From positions 1,054,001-1,118,000 of the forward strand of contig AP017605.1 of NCBI GenBank assembly GCA_002356515.1: 64,000 bases of DNA, read 5' to 3'. Both the position numbers and the translations under genes were made by a program. The notes below the pieces were generated by a model. That model saw nothing but the letters and a program-made list of their open reading frames with translations. It was not told the origin of the DNA and ran no database searches. This DNA is from Mesorhizobium loti (lineage in GTDB: Bacteria; Pseudomonadota; Alphaproteobacteria; Rhizobiales; Rhizobiaceae). Positions 7,835 to 16,984 of this stretch are shown here, one piece after another. Numbering within the stretch: position 1 is the first letter of the stretch; the number at the start of each line of letters is the position of its first letter.

Positions 7835-10396
7835 TCAGCTACGCGGCTTGAGGTTCTCCGGGTCGTAGAGCGGCTTGTAGCCAACGCTTGCGACCTCGAC
7901 CGGATAGGTCTCGCCGAAATATTCGACATTGAGCTTGCGGCCCTCTTGCGCATACGCCCGCGGCAGATAGGCAAGCGCGATGTTCTTGCCGATGGTCGGG
8001 CCAAAGGCGACCGAGGTGGTGAAGGAACGGCGGCCGAGTTCGTCGACCAGCGTCTCGCCGGTGGCGGGATCGAGCACCGGCATGGTGCCGACGGGATAAC
8101 GCGCCACGCCCTTGGAATCGGTGTTTTCGGTCATCACCAGCGTGCACAGAGTCGCCGGCTGATGCTCGCGGGCGCGGTATTCGACATGCTTGGCCTTGCC
8201 GCAGAAATCGTTCTCCTTGACCTTGGGGCGGGCGAGATCGGCTTCGAGCAGGTTGTACTCGGTCAGAAGGTCGGCGTTCTGCAGCCGCAGGCTCTTTTCC
8301 ATGCGCCGCGTATTGGCATAGGTCTCGACACCGAACGGCATGACGCCGGTCGAGCGCAGCGCGTCCCAGACGGCCAGGCCGTCCTCGTAGCGCATATGCA
8401 GTTCCCAGCCCTGCTCGCCGACATAGGAGATGCGAAAGGCGGTGACATCCTTGCCGCCGATCCTGACCGGCTTGATCGCCGCGAACGGGAAGTTTTCTAT
8501 CGAAAGGCCCTCGGGATTCTCGACCACTTTCTGCAAGGTCGTGCGGGCATTCGGCCCCCAGATGCCGATGGTGACGTATTTCTCGGTCACATCGGTGATC
8601 GTCGCGTCAAAGCCTTTGTCCTGCGCGGTGCGCTGCATGTAGCGGTAGTCGCGCGGGCCGGCGTCGGCGCCGTCGATGACACGACAGCGATCGGCCATGC
8701 GGATCACGGTAAAGTCGGCGCGCACCATGCCTTCCTCGTCGAGGAAGTGGGTGTAGATGCCCTTGCCGATGTTGTTGTCGCCGCCGATCTTGGCTGCGCA
8801 CAGCCATTCCAGCAGCGCGACATGGTCGGGTCCCTCGACGTCATACATCGAGAAATGCGACAGGTTGACGATGCCGCAATCCTCGCTCATCGCCAGATGC
8901 TCGGCATTGGAGACGCGCCAGAAATGGCGGTTGTCCCACTCATTCTCACGCACGGGAACCCGGTTGCCATACTTCTCCAGCAGGTGCTCGTTGGCGGCAT
9001 AGCCGTGGGCGCGCTCCCAGCCGCCCAGTTCCATGAAATAGCCGCCGAGTTCCTTCTCGCGCTCCCAGAACGGCGAGCGCCGGATGTTGCGGCCCTTGGA
9101 GAAGGGTTCGCGCGGATGCACCGCGGGATTGTAGACCTTCATCGCCGTCTCGGTGCAGCGATCCCAGATGAACTGTTCCTTGGTCTGGTGCGGATAGAAG
9201 CGCGCATAGTCGATGGCGTGGTGGTCGATTGCCGTACGGCCGTCGGTCATCCAGTCGGCGATCAGCTTGCCCATGCCGGGGCCGTCCTTGACCCAGATGG
9301 CGACGGCATACCAGAGCCCCCTTACCTTCTGGCTTTCGCCCATGGATGGGCCGCCATCGGCGGTCACCTGCAGCAGGCCGTTGAAGGAATGGCTTTCGTT
9401 ATAACCGAGCTCGCCCAGGATCGGCGTAAGCTCCATGGCGCGCTCGAGCGGCGCCAGGATCTGCTCCATGTCGAGGTCGCGCTGCGACGGCGACAGGCGC
9501 GCCTCATGCTTTTCGAGGAGATCGCGCGGATGGCAAAGGCGTGGGTTGTTTTCTTCGTAATAGCCCCACTCGATCTGCCCGCCCTCGGCGGTCTTGGGAT
9601 CGCCGGTGTCGCGCATATAGGCCGAATTGCCCTGGTCGCGCAGCAGCGGCCAGCCGATCTCCTTGCCGGTGCCGGCGAACTCGTTGTACGGGCCGAAGAA
9701 CGTCAGCGGATGGTCGATCGGCATGACCGGCAGGTCCTCGCCGACCATTTCCGCGATCAGCCGGCCCCAGATGCCGGCGCAGACGATGACATAGTCGGCC
9801 TCGATGGTGCCGCGGTCGGTCACCACGGCGCTGATGCGACCGTCCTTGACGACGAGCGACTTGGCCGGCGTGTTGGCGAAGGATTTGAGCTTGCCCGATG
9901 CTTCCGCCTGATCGACCAGCTTGCCGGCGACGGTTTGCGAGCGCGGGATGACCAGACCTGCGTCCGGATCCCACAGCCCTCCCTGCACCATCCCCTCTTC
10001 GATCAGCGGGAACTTTTCCTTGATCTCGGCCGGCTCGATCAGGCGCGCGCGTGTGCCAAAAGCCTTTGCCGAGGCGATCTTGCGCTTGATCTCGTCCATG
10101 CGGCCGTCGTCGCCAACGCGCGCGACCTCGAGACCGCCGATGCGGGCGTAATGGCCCATCCTCTCGTAGAAATCGATGGAATAAAGCGTCGTCCAGCAGG
10201 ACAGGAAATCGTGGCTGGTGGTGTAGCAGAAGTCGGAAGCATGCGCGGTCGAGCCGATGTCGGTCGGGATGCCCGACTTGTCGATGCCGACAATATCGTC
10301 CCATCCCCGCTCGATCAGGTGATGGGCGATCGATGCGCCGACAATACCGCCAAGGCCAATGATGACGACCTTCGCCTTTTTCGGAAACTCTGCCAT
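7835..10396 (-). CDS. FAD-dependent GcvT-family demethylase, dimethylglycine dehydrogenase-like
   Basis: This 853-aa enzyme has an N-terminal DAO-type FAD domain (VVIIGLGGIVGASIAHHL at about 10-27), a middle FAO-type linker, and C-terminal GCV_T plus GCV_T_C domains that bind tetrahydrofolate (about 460-840). Family members oxidatively demethylate dimethylglycine, sarcosine or related N-methyl compounds and transfer the carbon to folate. The usual flavin-attachment motif SGSTWHAAG is here GSTAHAS with His52 kept, so covalent FAD is still possible. The start at 10396 follows GGAG nine bases upstream. The gene is divergent from an IclR regulator, the probable controller, and its upstream region contains TTTGCGACAT at 10464-10473. 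The exact substrate is unknown. Confidence 0.82.
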   Translation of the reverse strand: MAEFPKKAKVVIIGLGGIVGASIAHHLIERGWDDIVGIDKSGIPTDIGSTAHASDFCYTTSHDFLSCWTTLYSIDFYERMGHYARIGGLEVARVGDDGRMDEIKRKIASAKAFGTRARLIEPAEIKEKFPLIEEGMVQGGLWDPDAGLVIPRSQTVAGKLVDQAEASGKLKSFANTPAKSLVVKDGRISAVVTDRGTIEADYVIVCAGIWGRLIAEMVGEDLPVMPIDHPLTFFGPYNEFAGTGKEIGWPLLRDQGNSAYMRDTGDPKTAEGGQIEWGYYEENNPRLCHPRDLLEKHEARLSPSQRDLDMEQILAPLERAMELTPILGELGYNESHSFNGLLQVTADGGPSMGESQKVRGLWYAVAIWVKDGPGMGKLIADWMTDGRTAIDHHAIDYARFYPHQTKEQFIWDRCTETAMKVYNPAVHPREPFSKGRNIRRSPFWEREKELGGYFMELGGWERAHGYAANEHLLEKYGNRVPVRENEWDNRHFWRVSNAEHLAMSEDCGIVNLSHFSMYDVEGPDHVALLEWLCAAKIGGDNNIGKGIYTHFLDEEGMVRADFTVIRMADRCRVIDGADAGPRDYRYMQRTAQDKGFDATITDVTEKYVTIGIWGPNARTTLQKVVENPEGLSIENFPFAAIKPVRIGGKDVTAFRISYVGEQGWELHMRYEDGLAVWDALRSTGVMPFGVETYANTRRMEKSLRLQNADLLTEYNLLEADLARPKVKENDFCGKAKHVEYRAREHQPATLCTLVMTENTDSKGVARYPVGTMPVLDPATGETLVDELGRRSFTTSVAFGPTIGKNIALAYLPRAYAQEGRKLNVEYFGETYPVEVASVGYKPLYDPENLKPRS

Positions 10397-10463
10397 TGCC
10401 CGCGACTCCAAAGTGATAAAGCGGGCGGACTATAGGGCGGAGCGACGGGCCGGATGAAGCCTG

Positions 10464-10473
10464 TTTGCGACAT
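10464..10473 (-). promoter_or_regulatory. TTTGCGACAT element in the demethylase/iclR intergenic region
   Basis: This decamer also occurs (as ATGTCGCAAA at 1139-1148) in the dyad upstream of the GlxA-type regulator. It may mark a site for that GbdR-like protein. The assignment rests on two occurrences and is tentative. Confidence 0.3.
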
Positions 10474-10597
10474 TGGCAAAAAGCCGAGCGACCAGATGGC
10501 AGAATGCCTCCCTTAGACAGCTCCTGCGCAGAGCCGGACTAGCCATCCTTGCCGGCTTATGGCTAGGCTTTGGCCGCAGCAATCCGGTGCAATCGAT

Positions 10598-11374
10598 ATG
10601 GCAAGCAAGAACGACGGCCCGCAATCGATCGAGCGCGTGGCGCGCATCCTCGAATGCCTGACGGCGGAGCCCGTCGTCGGCGAGCGGCTGTCCGACATCG
10701 CCGACCGTTGCGGCTATGCCAAGCCGATCGCTCACCGGACGCTGAACGCGCTTGTCGATGTCGGCTATGTCGAGCAGGATCCAGAGACGCGCCGCTACCG
10801 GCTGGGGTTGGAGATTTTCGCCCTGGCCGCCGCGGCCGGCAGCCGCATCAGCATTCTCCACCTCGCCCAGACCGCGATCGCCCAGCTTGCGGCCAAGCAC
10901 GGCGACACGTTTTTCCTCTATGTCCGAAACCGCACCAACGCTGTCTGCATAGACCGCATCAGCGGGTCTTTTCCGATCAAGGCGCAAACCATCAATGTCG
11001 GCGACCGTGTCCCCCTGGGCGGCAGCGCCGGCAGCCTGGCCATCCTGGCGAGCGTCAAGGAAGACGAGCTCGACCGGCTGATCGACATCAACATGCCGAT
11101 GCTCGGCCACCTGTCGAAATTCGACCCGTCGCGGCTGCACCAACTCGTGGCTGAAACGCGCGAGCGCGGCTACGCGCTGTATGAAGGTGCGATCGTCCCC
11201 GGCATGAGTGCGGCGGCGCTGCCGATCCATGATGGGCAGCGCAATGTCGTCGCCTCGATCAGCATTGTCGCGCTCTCCGATCGGCTCACGCGTCAGCGTC
11301 TGCCGCAGATCATCGACGATATGGCGGAGGCCGTCCGCCTGATCGAGCAGCGTGCCGGATACAGCCGGCTCTGA
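10598..11374 (+). CDS. IclR-family transcriptional regulator
   Basis: This 258-aa regulator has an N-terminal winged helix-turn-helix (IERVARILECL through GYVEQDPETRRYRLG, about residues 8-70). A C-terminal IclR effector domain follows (about 85-255), with the conserved GGSAGSLAILA and GMSAAALPI stretches. The start at 10598 (MASKNDG) fits the family's usual N terminus; upstream codons in the frame do not. It is divergent from the 853-aa FAD/GcvT enzyme and is the natural candidate for its regulator. The ligand is unknown. Confidence 0.85.
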   Translation: MASKNDGPQSIERVARILECLTAEPVVGERLSDIADRCGYAKPIAHRTLNALVDVGYVEQDPETRRYRLGLEIFALAAAAGSRISILHLAQTAIAQLAAKHGDTFFLYVRNRTNAVCIDRISGSFPIKAQTINVGDRVPLGGSAGSLAILASVKEDELDRLIDINMPMLGHLSKFDPSRLHQLVAETRERGYALYEGAIVPGMSAAALPIHDGQRNVVASISIVALSDRLTRQRLPQIIDDMAEAVRLIEQRAGYSRL

Positions 11375-11386
11375 GCAAGGCCAAGA

Positions 11387-12241
11387 TCATGCGCAGCGCG
11401 CGCTGAGGCCGCCGTCGACCACCAGCAGATGGCCGGTAATGTACCGGGCCTCGCGGCTGGCCAGGAACACGCCCGCATTGGCAACATCCCACGCGTCGCC
11501 GGTAAACCCCATCGGGCAGAGCGCCGCGCGTTCGCTGGCGGCGGCCTTCTCGTCGCCGCCGTAGCGCTGGGCCAGCTGGTTCTGCACCAGCGAGGTGTGC
11601 AGCAACCCAGGCACGATGGCGTTGGCGCGAATGCCACGGGCGGCGTTCTCAAGCGCCAGCTGCACAGTGAACTGGTTGAGTGCCGCCTTCGATGCTGCAT
11701 AGGCGGCGTAAGCGATGCCGGGGTAGCGGATCGAGCCGACGGTCGAGATGTTGGTTATGACACCACCGCCCGGCTGCGCGAGCATCTGCCGCAGCGCAAG
11801 CCGGCTGGCAAGGAATGGCGCTCGGGCATTGATCGCGAATGCCCGGTCCCACGTCGCGGTCGTCATCGCATCGATCGCCGCGACGTCGGCGATGCCGACA
11901 TTGTTGTGCAGGATATCGATCCGGCCGAACGTTTCGAGCACGCACTCGAACACCCTCTCGACTTCCGCCTCGTCATCAGCCCGCGCCTCGATCGCCAGCG
12001 CATGGCCGCCGGCAGCCTTTACCAGTGTTGCCGTGGCCTCGGCCCGTTCCCGATAGAGGTCCACCGCGACGACGATGGCACCGGCGAGAGCATAGGCCAG
12101 TGCCGCCGCCTGGCCGTTGCTCAGAATGTTGCCGGACGAGCCGGCCCCAAAAACGACGGCTATCGCGCCGACCAGACGGTCGGACTGTTCTGGCGCATGC
12201 GCCGGCAACGCTACCTTGCCGGCCAATCGGTCGCGCTGCAC
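11387..12241 (-). CDS. short-chain dehydrogenase/reductase
   Basis: This 284-aa SDR has a glycine-rich cofactor motif, FGAGSSGNILSNG at about 32-44. That spacing departs from the canonical TGxxxGxG. It keeps the NNVG motif (for NNAG), an active-site serine in NISTVGS, and YAASK as the catalytic Tyr-x-x-x-Lys. The first 27 residues look like an extra leader (RLAGKVA followed by a second RLVGAIAVV), so the true start or an ancestral duplication is unclear. The GTG at 12241 lies four bases after the stop of the frameshifted hydrolase, suggesting one transcript. The substrate is unknown. Confidence 0.78.
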   Translation of the reverse strand: MQRDRLAGKVALPAHAPEQSDRLVGAIAVVFGAGSSGNILSNGQAAALAYALAGAIVVAVDLYRERAEATATLVKAAGGHALAIEARADDEAEVERVFECVLETFGRIDILHNNVGIADVAAIDAMTTATWDRAFAINARAPFLASRLALRQMLAQPGGGVITNISTVGSIRYPGIAYAAYAASKAALNQFTVQLALENAARGIRANAIVPGLLHTSLVQNQLAQRYGGDEKAAASERAALCPMGFTGDAWDVANAGVFLASREARYITGHLLVVDGGLSARCA

Positions 12242-12244
12242 CGA

Positions 12245-13083
12245 TCAGCCCCGGCGGCTCAGAAACCGCGCGACCGCGGCGTTGAACGGTTCGGGCCTCT
12301 CGAGGAACATGAAATGCGCCCCGCCATCCTCGGCGTTGGTGATGACAAGCTCGACATCGGCGATCTGGCTGGCGATCCAACGCTGTGATCGCACCGAAAC
12401 GTGGCTGACCATGCCGCCGAAGACCAGCACAGGCCGGTCGATCCGCCTGAAGATATCGCGCCAGTCCAGCGATGCATGATCGATCAGCAGGGAGGCGGCC
12501 GCTTGCGGCGTCACGCGCAGGTTCTCGGCAACGATCCAGCGGTGCAAGCAGGGTCGATTGCCTTGGTGACCATCGAGCCGACAAAAGCCTCGCGCACTGA
12601 AGCCCCGTCAGCTCCAACGATCTGGGCGGCAATGGCGCCCAGCGACGTTGCATCGAAGATGGCGCCGGCATCGGCGACCGCTTCGTCGTCCATGCCGGGC
12701 TGGTGCATGACCGCCGCCGGCTCGTCGACGAAGATCAGGCTGCGCAGTCTGGCCGTGCCGAAGAGGTCGATATAGCTCCACAGCACCGAAGCGCCCATCG
12801 ACCAGCCCAATGCCGATAGCGACGCGATCTCCTCATGGTCTAGCAATTCGTGCACATCTCTGGCGAAGCGCGAAACGCGGTAGCCATGGTCGGCATCCGC
12901 CGACTGGCCATGACCGCGAAAATCGAGCGCGATAACCCGGTGCGATTTGCTGAAGGTGTCGATCTGGTTGCGAAACATCGCCGCCGATTGCGACCAGCCC
13001 GGCAGCAGCAGAAGCGGCGATCCCTCACCTGTAACGCTGTATACCAGATGCGCGCCGTCCGACGTCTGGAACGTCCTGTCCAT
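12245..13083 (-). pseudogene. alpha/beta hydrolase interrupted by a frameshift
   Basis: The N-terminal part starts at 13083 (MDRTFQTSDGAHLVY) and carries the oxyanion region LLLPGWSQS, DFRGHGQS and the nucleophile elbow ALGWSMGAS. It then runs into a premature stop at 12511. The missing C-terminal half continues from about 12547 in the next frame (LHRWIVAENLRVTP through FGG...GAHFMFLERPEPFNAAVARFL), including the catalytic histidine in GGAHFM. The join near 12540-12550 requires a -1 shift, equivalent to one lost base. It is either a recent pseudogene or a sequencing error. GGAGG lies upstream of the start. The family covers esterases and dienelactone or haloalkane-type hydrolases. Confidence 0.75.
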
Positions 13084-13435
13084 CATTCCTCCCGAAAATG
13101 CTGTCGTCCCGGTGTTGGCCCTGCCCCACGCGCCTCCACGCGTGTCCTGCATCGCGGCCGCCACCGTGGAACTGCAGGTGGCGGAACAAAGCCATTACCA
13201 ACGTCGCACAGACTTTTTCGTTGAAGAATATCCGGTTACCGATTTGCGCCTCAAGACAGCGAAAATATTTCAGAAACAAGCCAAAAAGTGGCCTGTTTTT
13301 CACCTGTCGGGAATACGAATTCTCACAGGCGTAACATGGCCTGAAAGTCATGCTGCCAGCCGGGCCTGTCGGCGCGAAAACCAACGATGCGGCTGCATCG
13401 TCGTCCGGTGAGTTACTCGACTCTGGCAGTTGGCT
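13084..13435. other. 352-bp intergenic region
   Basis: No coding frame here looks protein-like on either strand. It separates the hydrolase/SDR pair from the end of the polyprenyl-pentose cluster and should hold the hydrolase promoter. The AT-rich part at about 13255-13325 is the likeliest promoter location; no clear operator or terminator was identified. Confidence 0.4.
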
Positions 13436-14194
13436 TCAGGCGAAAGCCCAGATGTCCTCGGCCTGGAAGCCGACCTGGTAGCCTGCTGTCTTCAGCTTGA
13501 CCACGACCTGGCCGATCTCGGTCGCCGGCAACGCACCGACTTCCACCTTGATCATGCCGGGGCGGTAGCGCTTGAGGTCGAGCTGTTCGAAGACGATCCA
13601 GTCGGCGCCTTCGCAATCGACAAGAAAGGCATCGATATGGCTGATGCCGTTGCGGTCGAGCAGCGCTTGCAGCGTTTCCGACGGCACTTCGATGTCCTTC
13701 AGATGCGGCGCGAATTTGTTGAAGTTGGCGTCGGCCTCGCCCCAGGCATTCTTGCCGGACATCAGATTGGTGTCGGTGACCGAGGAGCAGCCGATGAATT
13801 CGATCGGCAGCGTGCCGGCCTCGAGGGCCGCGGCATCGAACGTGTGGACGGTGATCGTGCCCTTGGTCCTGGTGACAGCCACCGGCTCGATGATGAAGCG
13901 GTCGGTGTCGGGATAGTTGGCGCGCAGCCGCTTCTGATTGTAGGGGATCGGCTCGACCAGCATGGCGCGGGCGCCGGCAATCCTGTGCAGCCACGGCGTC
14001 ACATCGTCGAACAGCGCACCGTCGCAGGCGCCGACATTGACCATCTGGAACGGCTGCCCCGACCCGCCGAAGCGCGCCTTCAGCGCCGCCTTGGCGAGGA
14101 ACTTCGTACCGCGCAGCGACGGCCCGCGATCGAGCACGCCAGCGGGAAGGCCGAGCGACAAGGCGATGCGCGCCAGGCTGGAGAGTGAACTCAT
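13436..14194 (-). CDS. FkbM-family SAM-dependent methyltransferase
   Basis: This 252-aa protein has the FkbM methyltransferase layout. MVNVGACDGALFDD (about 42-55) is the SAM-binding glycine motif, MLVEPIPYN (about 75-83) the acidic second strand, and FLVDCEGADWIVFEQL (about 185-200) the conserved late motif of the family. FkbM enzymes O-methylate sugars and lipids, so it may cap the sugar made by this cluster. Its ATG overlaps the stop of the upstream membrane protein as ATGA, so it is the last gene of the operon. The acceptor is not known. Confidence 0.82.
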   Translation of the reverse strand: MSSLSSLARIALSLGLPAGVLDRGPSLRGTKFLAKAALKARFGGSGQPFQMVNVGACDGALFDDVTPWLHRIAGARAMLVEPIPYNQKRLRANYPDTDRFIIEPVAVTRTKGTITVHTFDAAALEAGTLPIEFIGCSSVTDTNLMSGKNAWGEADANFNKFAPHLKDIEVPSETLQALLDRNGISHIDAFLVDCEGADWIVFEQLDLKRYRPGMIKVEVGALPATEIGQVVVKLKTAGYQVGFQAEDIWAFA

Positions 14195-15423
14195 GGCTTG
14201 TCTCCGGGAATGACGTGCAAGGCCGCGCGGTTTTGGCCACGAACCGAGGCCGCCCACAGCGCCATGAACGGCGTTGCCAGCAGCAGGAAGGGCGGGATCA
14301 AATGCGGGAAATAGATGCGCGTATCGTGGATCGGAAAGACCGTGAATTTGGCGAGCGCGCCGAGCACCAGCGCCGCGAACAGGATGCCGGCACGGCGGTC
14401 GAGGCGGAAGCCGGCGCGGCCGGCGGCGAACCAACCAGCCAATGCCAGCACCGAGACGCCGACCCAGCTGTTCAAATTGACCGCGCGCAGCAGCGAGGCC
14501 GCAAACGCCTTGAGATAGGCGGTGACCGAGAAGGCCGGCTCGAACCCATCCATATTGTAGTGCTGTTCGATGCTGGAGAACCACAGATGCGGCCACCAAC
14601 CGGGATGCTGAGCCCAGTGCGAAATGGCGAAATAGGCGACGAAGGACGCGGCAAAGCCGGCCAGCGCGCCCCATGCCTTTTGCCGGAAGGCAACCACCAG
14701 CACCGCGAAAATGGCAAGGAAAACAATATTGTCCGGCCGCACCATGAAGGCGAGGAAGAGCAGGATCGCCGTCGCCACCTCGCGGCCTCTGACATAGGCG
14801 TAGAGCCCGCCCAGCAGCAGCGCCGAGGTGAGTAGGTCAGGCGTCGCAGCCCGCGCCGCGTCGCCGAAATCAGCCATGATCAGCACCGCCCCGACCACCG
14901 GTGCCAAGGCCAGGGCCTTTTCGGCGCGCAGCCAGAGCAGCACAATCGTGCCGAACATGAGCACCGAAAACACCTGCACCAGCCGCATCGCCTCGACCGG
15001 CGACATCACCGCGCTCAGCGTCGACAGGATTTCGGCGTAGAGGAATTTTATCCGGTACATGCCGAGCAGCGAATGGAAGTCGGCGGCATTCTCCGCCATG
15101 TGGCTGCGGAAGCCGCCGCCATCGTCGGTCAGCGCCTTATAGTCGCCGGCCGACACGCCCGCCTTGACCGTGCTGTAGGCATAATCATGCAGCGCCTGCG
15201 CATCGGGATAGCTGCCTTCCTCGGATATTGCGAGATAGGGCAGCATGTCCCAATTGGCGTCTGGCATCACCCAGGCTGTGAACGCCGTCAGAAGGATGTA
15301 GAGCGCGAACGCCGCCGCGCCGATCGGTGCCGCCAGCCGCGCATAGGTCCCCTCGCCCCACGCCAGACCGGCCTCGGTGAGCCGGTCGAGCGGGTTTTTC
15401 GCAAGGGGAGACTTGGTCAGCAT
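14191..15423 (-). CDS. polytopic membrane protein, GT-C glycosyltransferase-like
   Basis: This 410-aa protein has about nine to ten hydrophobic segments. After the first one (about residues 34-52) comes an extracytoplasmic loop beginning MPDANWDMLPYLA, whose acidic residues sit where GT-C transferases carry their catalytic Asp/Glu. Such enzymes transfer sugars from polyprenyl-phosphate donors on the outer face of the membrane, which suits the neighbouring lipid-sugar synthesis and transporter genes. No specific family name was recognised, so the glycosyltransferase role is an inference from topology and context. It overlaps the FkbM gene by four bases. Confidence 0.6.
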   Translation of the reverse strand: MLTKSPLAKNPLDRLTEAGLAWGEGTYARLAAPIGAAAFALYILLTAFTAWVMPDANWDMLPYLAISEEGSYPDAQALHDYAYSTVKAGVSAGDYKALTDDGGGFRSHMAENAADFHSLLGMYRIKFLYAEILSTLSAVMSPVEAMRLVQVFSVLMFGTIVLLWLRAEKALALAPVVGAVLIMADFGDAARAATPDLLTSALLLGGLYAYVRGREVATAILLFLAFMVRPDNIVFLAIFAVLVVAFRQKAWGALAGFAASFVAYFAISHWAQHPGWWPHLWFSSIEQHYNMDGFEPAFSVTAYLKAFAASLLRAVNLNSWVGVSVLALAGWFAAGRAGFRLDRRAGILFAALVLGALAKFTVFPIHDTRIYFPHLIPPFLLLATPFMALWAASVRGQNRAALHVIPGDKP

Positions 15424-15448
15424 CTTTTTGTGCTCAGCGAACTTTCTT

Positions 15449-16921
15449 TTAGCGGACTTGGCTTTTGACGAAGTCCCTCACGATCGAAACGATGCCGCGT
15501 GACAGCAGGCTGTCGAAGGCATCGACGAAGCGGTCGACATGCTCGCGCTGGCAGATCAGCGGCGGCTCGAGTCGGATGACGTTGCGGTTGTATTCGGTGA
15601 AGGCGACGAGCACGTCGTAGTCGCGCAGCAAGAGCGCGCCGACAAAACCCGACAGCGAACCCTTCAGCTTGTCGTCGAGCACGCTGACGATGGGCCTGAG
15701 CACCATGGGCAAGGTCTGCGAGAAGTCGTGGAACTCCAGGCCGACCATGAAGCCCTTGCCGCGCACATCCTTGATGATCTTCGGGTATTTGTCCTTGAGC
15801 GCTTGAAGCCGCTGCAGCAAATAATCGCCGGTGACGGCGGCGTTGTCGATCAGCCCCTCGTCATAGAGCACGTTGAGGCCCTCGATCGCGGTGACGCAGG
15901 CCTCGCCCATGCCGCCGAAGGTCGCCATGGCATGGATCATCGCCGTCTTCGGCGTGCCATAAGCCTTCATGTAGACGTCGCGCTTGGCGATCATCGCACC
16001 GACCGCCGCCTTGCCGGCGCCGAGCGACTTGGCAAGTGCGGTCACATCAGGCACGACGCCGTAGTGCTCGAAGGCATAGAAACGGCCCGAGCGGCCATAG
16101 CCGCACTGCACTTCATCGGCCACCCACAGCACGCCATACTGGTCGCACAGCGCGCGCAGCTTCTGCCAATATTCGGCTGCTGCCTGGATGATGCCGCCAC
16201 CGCCCTGGATGGTTTCGAGCACGATGACACCAACCTCCGGGTCGCTGCGGAACAGGCGCTCCACCGCCTCGATGTCGCCGAAGGGAATGCGCACCGTATT
16301 GTCCGCCATCTTGAAGTCGGCGCGATAGAGCTGGCCGTCGGTGATCCCCAGCACGCCCTTCGTCTTGCCGTGGAAGGAATTCTCGGCGTAGACGATTTTC
16401 GGCCGCTTCGGTCCGGCCGCGCGCTCGGCGAGCTTCACCGCCGCTTCCATCGCTTCCGAGCCGGACGAGCCCAAAAACACCATGTCGAGATCGCCGGGCG
16501 AGCATTTGGCGATGTTGTGCGCCAGCGCCGCCGCATATTGCGACATGAAGGCGATGGCGATTTCCTGGCGCTTCTCCTCTTGAAATTTTCTGCGCGCTTC
16601 CAGGATGCGTGGGTGGTTGTGGCCGAAGGCCAGCGAGCCGAAGCCGCCGAAGAAATCGAGGATCTTGCGGCCGTTCTGGTCGATGTAGAACATGCCCTCG
16701 GCACCCTCGATCTTGATCTTGTGGAAGCCGAGCAGCTTCATGAAATGCAGTTGGCCGGGATTGAGATGCGCCTTGAACAGGTCGGTCATGCGGGCGACAT
16801 CCATCGCCTTGGCCTGCTCGACGCTGATCAAATCGGGCTTGGCGATGGTGGCGGGCGACAGCGCCGGCGCGCTTACCATGGTGCGCGCACTCGTCTGTTC
16901 TGGCTTGGCCATGACGGTCAT
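15449..16921 (-). CDS. class III PLP-dependent aminotransferase
   Basis: This 490-aa enzyme has the class III fold. GSSGSEAMEAAVKLA binds cofactor phosphate, FHGKTKG follows, DEVQCGYGRSGRFYAFEHYG carries the cofactor-contacting Asp, and ALAKSLGAGKAAVGA holds the PLP lysine. Class III members act on ornithine, omega-amino acids, diamines or, rarely, sugars. About 50 extra residues precede the catalytic domain and the C-terminal region is longer than usual. GGAG lies seven bases upstream of the ATG at 16921. It sits inside a polyprenyl-pentose cluster, so an amino-sugar or amine cap is possible, but the true substrate is unknown. Confidence 0.82.
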   Translation of the reverse strand: MTVMAKPEQTSARTMVSAPALSPATIAKPDLISVEQAKAMDVARMTDLFKAHLNPGQLHFMKLLGFHKIKIEGAEGMFYIDQNGRKILDFFGGFGSLAFGHNHPRILEARRKFQEEKRQEIAIAFMSQYAAALAHNIAKCSPGDLDMVFLGSSGSEAMEAAVKLAERAAGPKRPKIVYAENSFHGKTKGVLGITDGQLYRADFKMADNTVRIPFGDIEAVERLFRSDPEVGVIVLETIQGGGGIIQAAAEYWQKLRALCDQYGVLWVADEVQCGYGRSGRFYAFEHYGVVPDVTALAKSLGAGKAAVGAMIAKRDVYMKAYGTPKTAMIHAMATFGGMGEACVTAIEGLNVLYDEGLIDNAAVTGDYLLQRLQALKDKYPKIIKDVRGKGFMVGLEFHDFSQTLPMVLRPIVSVLDDKLKGSLSGFVGALLLRDYDVLVAFTEYNRNVIRLEPPLICQREHVDRFVDAFDSLLSRGIVSIVRDFVKSQVR

Positions 16922-16984
16922 TTCATTCTCCTGTCCGCGCTAACGACCAGCGTCTTGCGCCATAAACCTTGTTCGGCAGGCCCG

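Noticed and set aside
7796..10435. An 879-codon open frame on the plus strand opposite the FAD/GcvT gene
   Set aside because: It mirrors a real flavoenzyme gene on the minus strand; its translation lacks domains and is an artefact of high-GC codon bias. The same applies to long frames at 15539-17407, 19860-21404 and 59109-60695.
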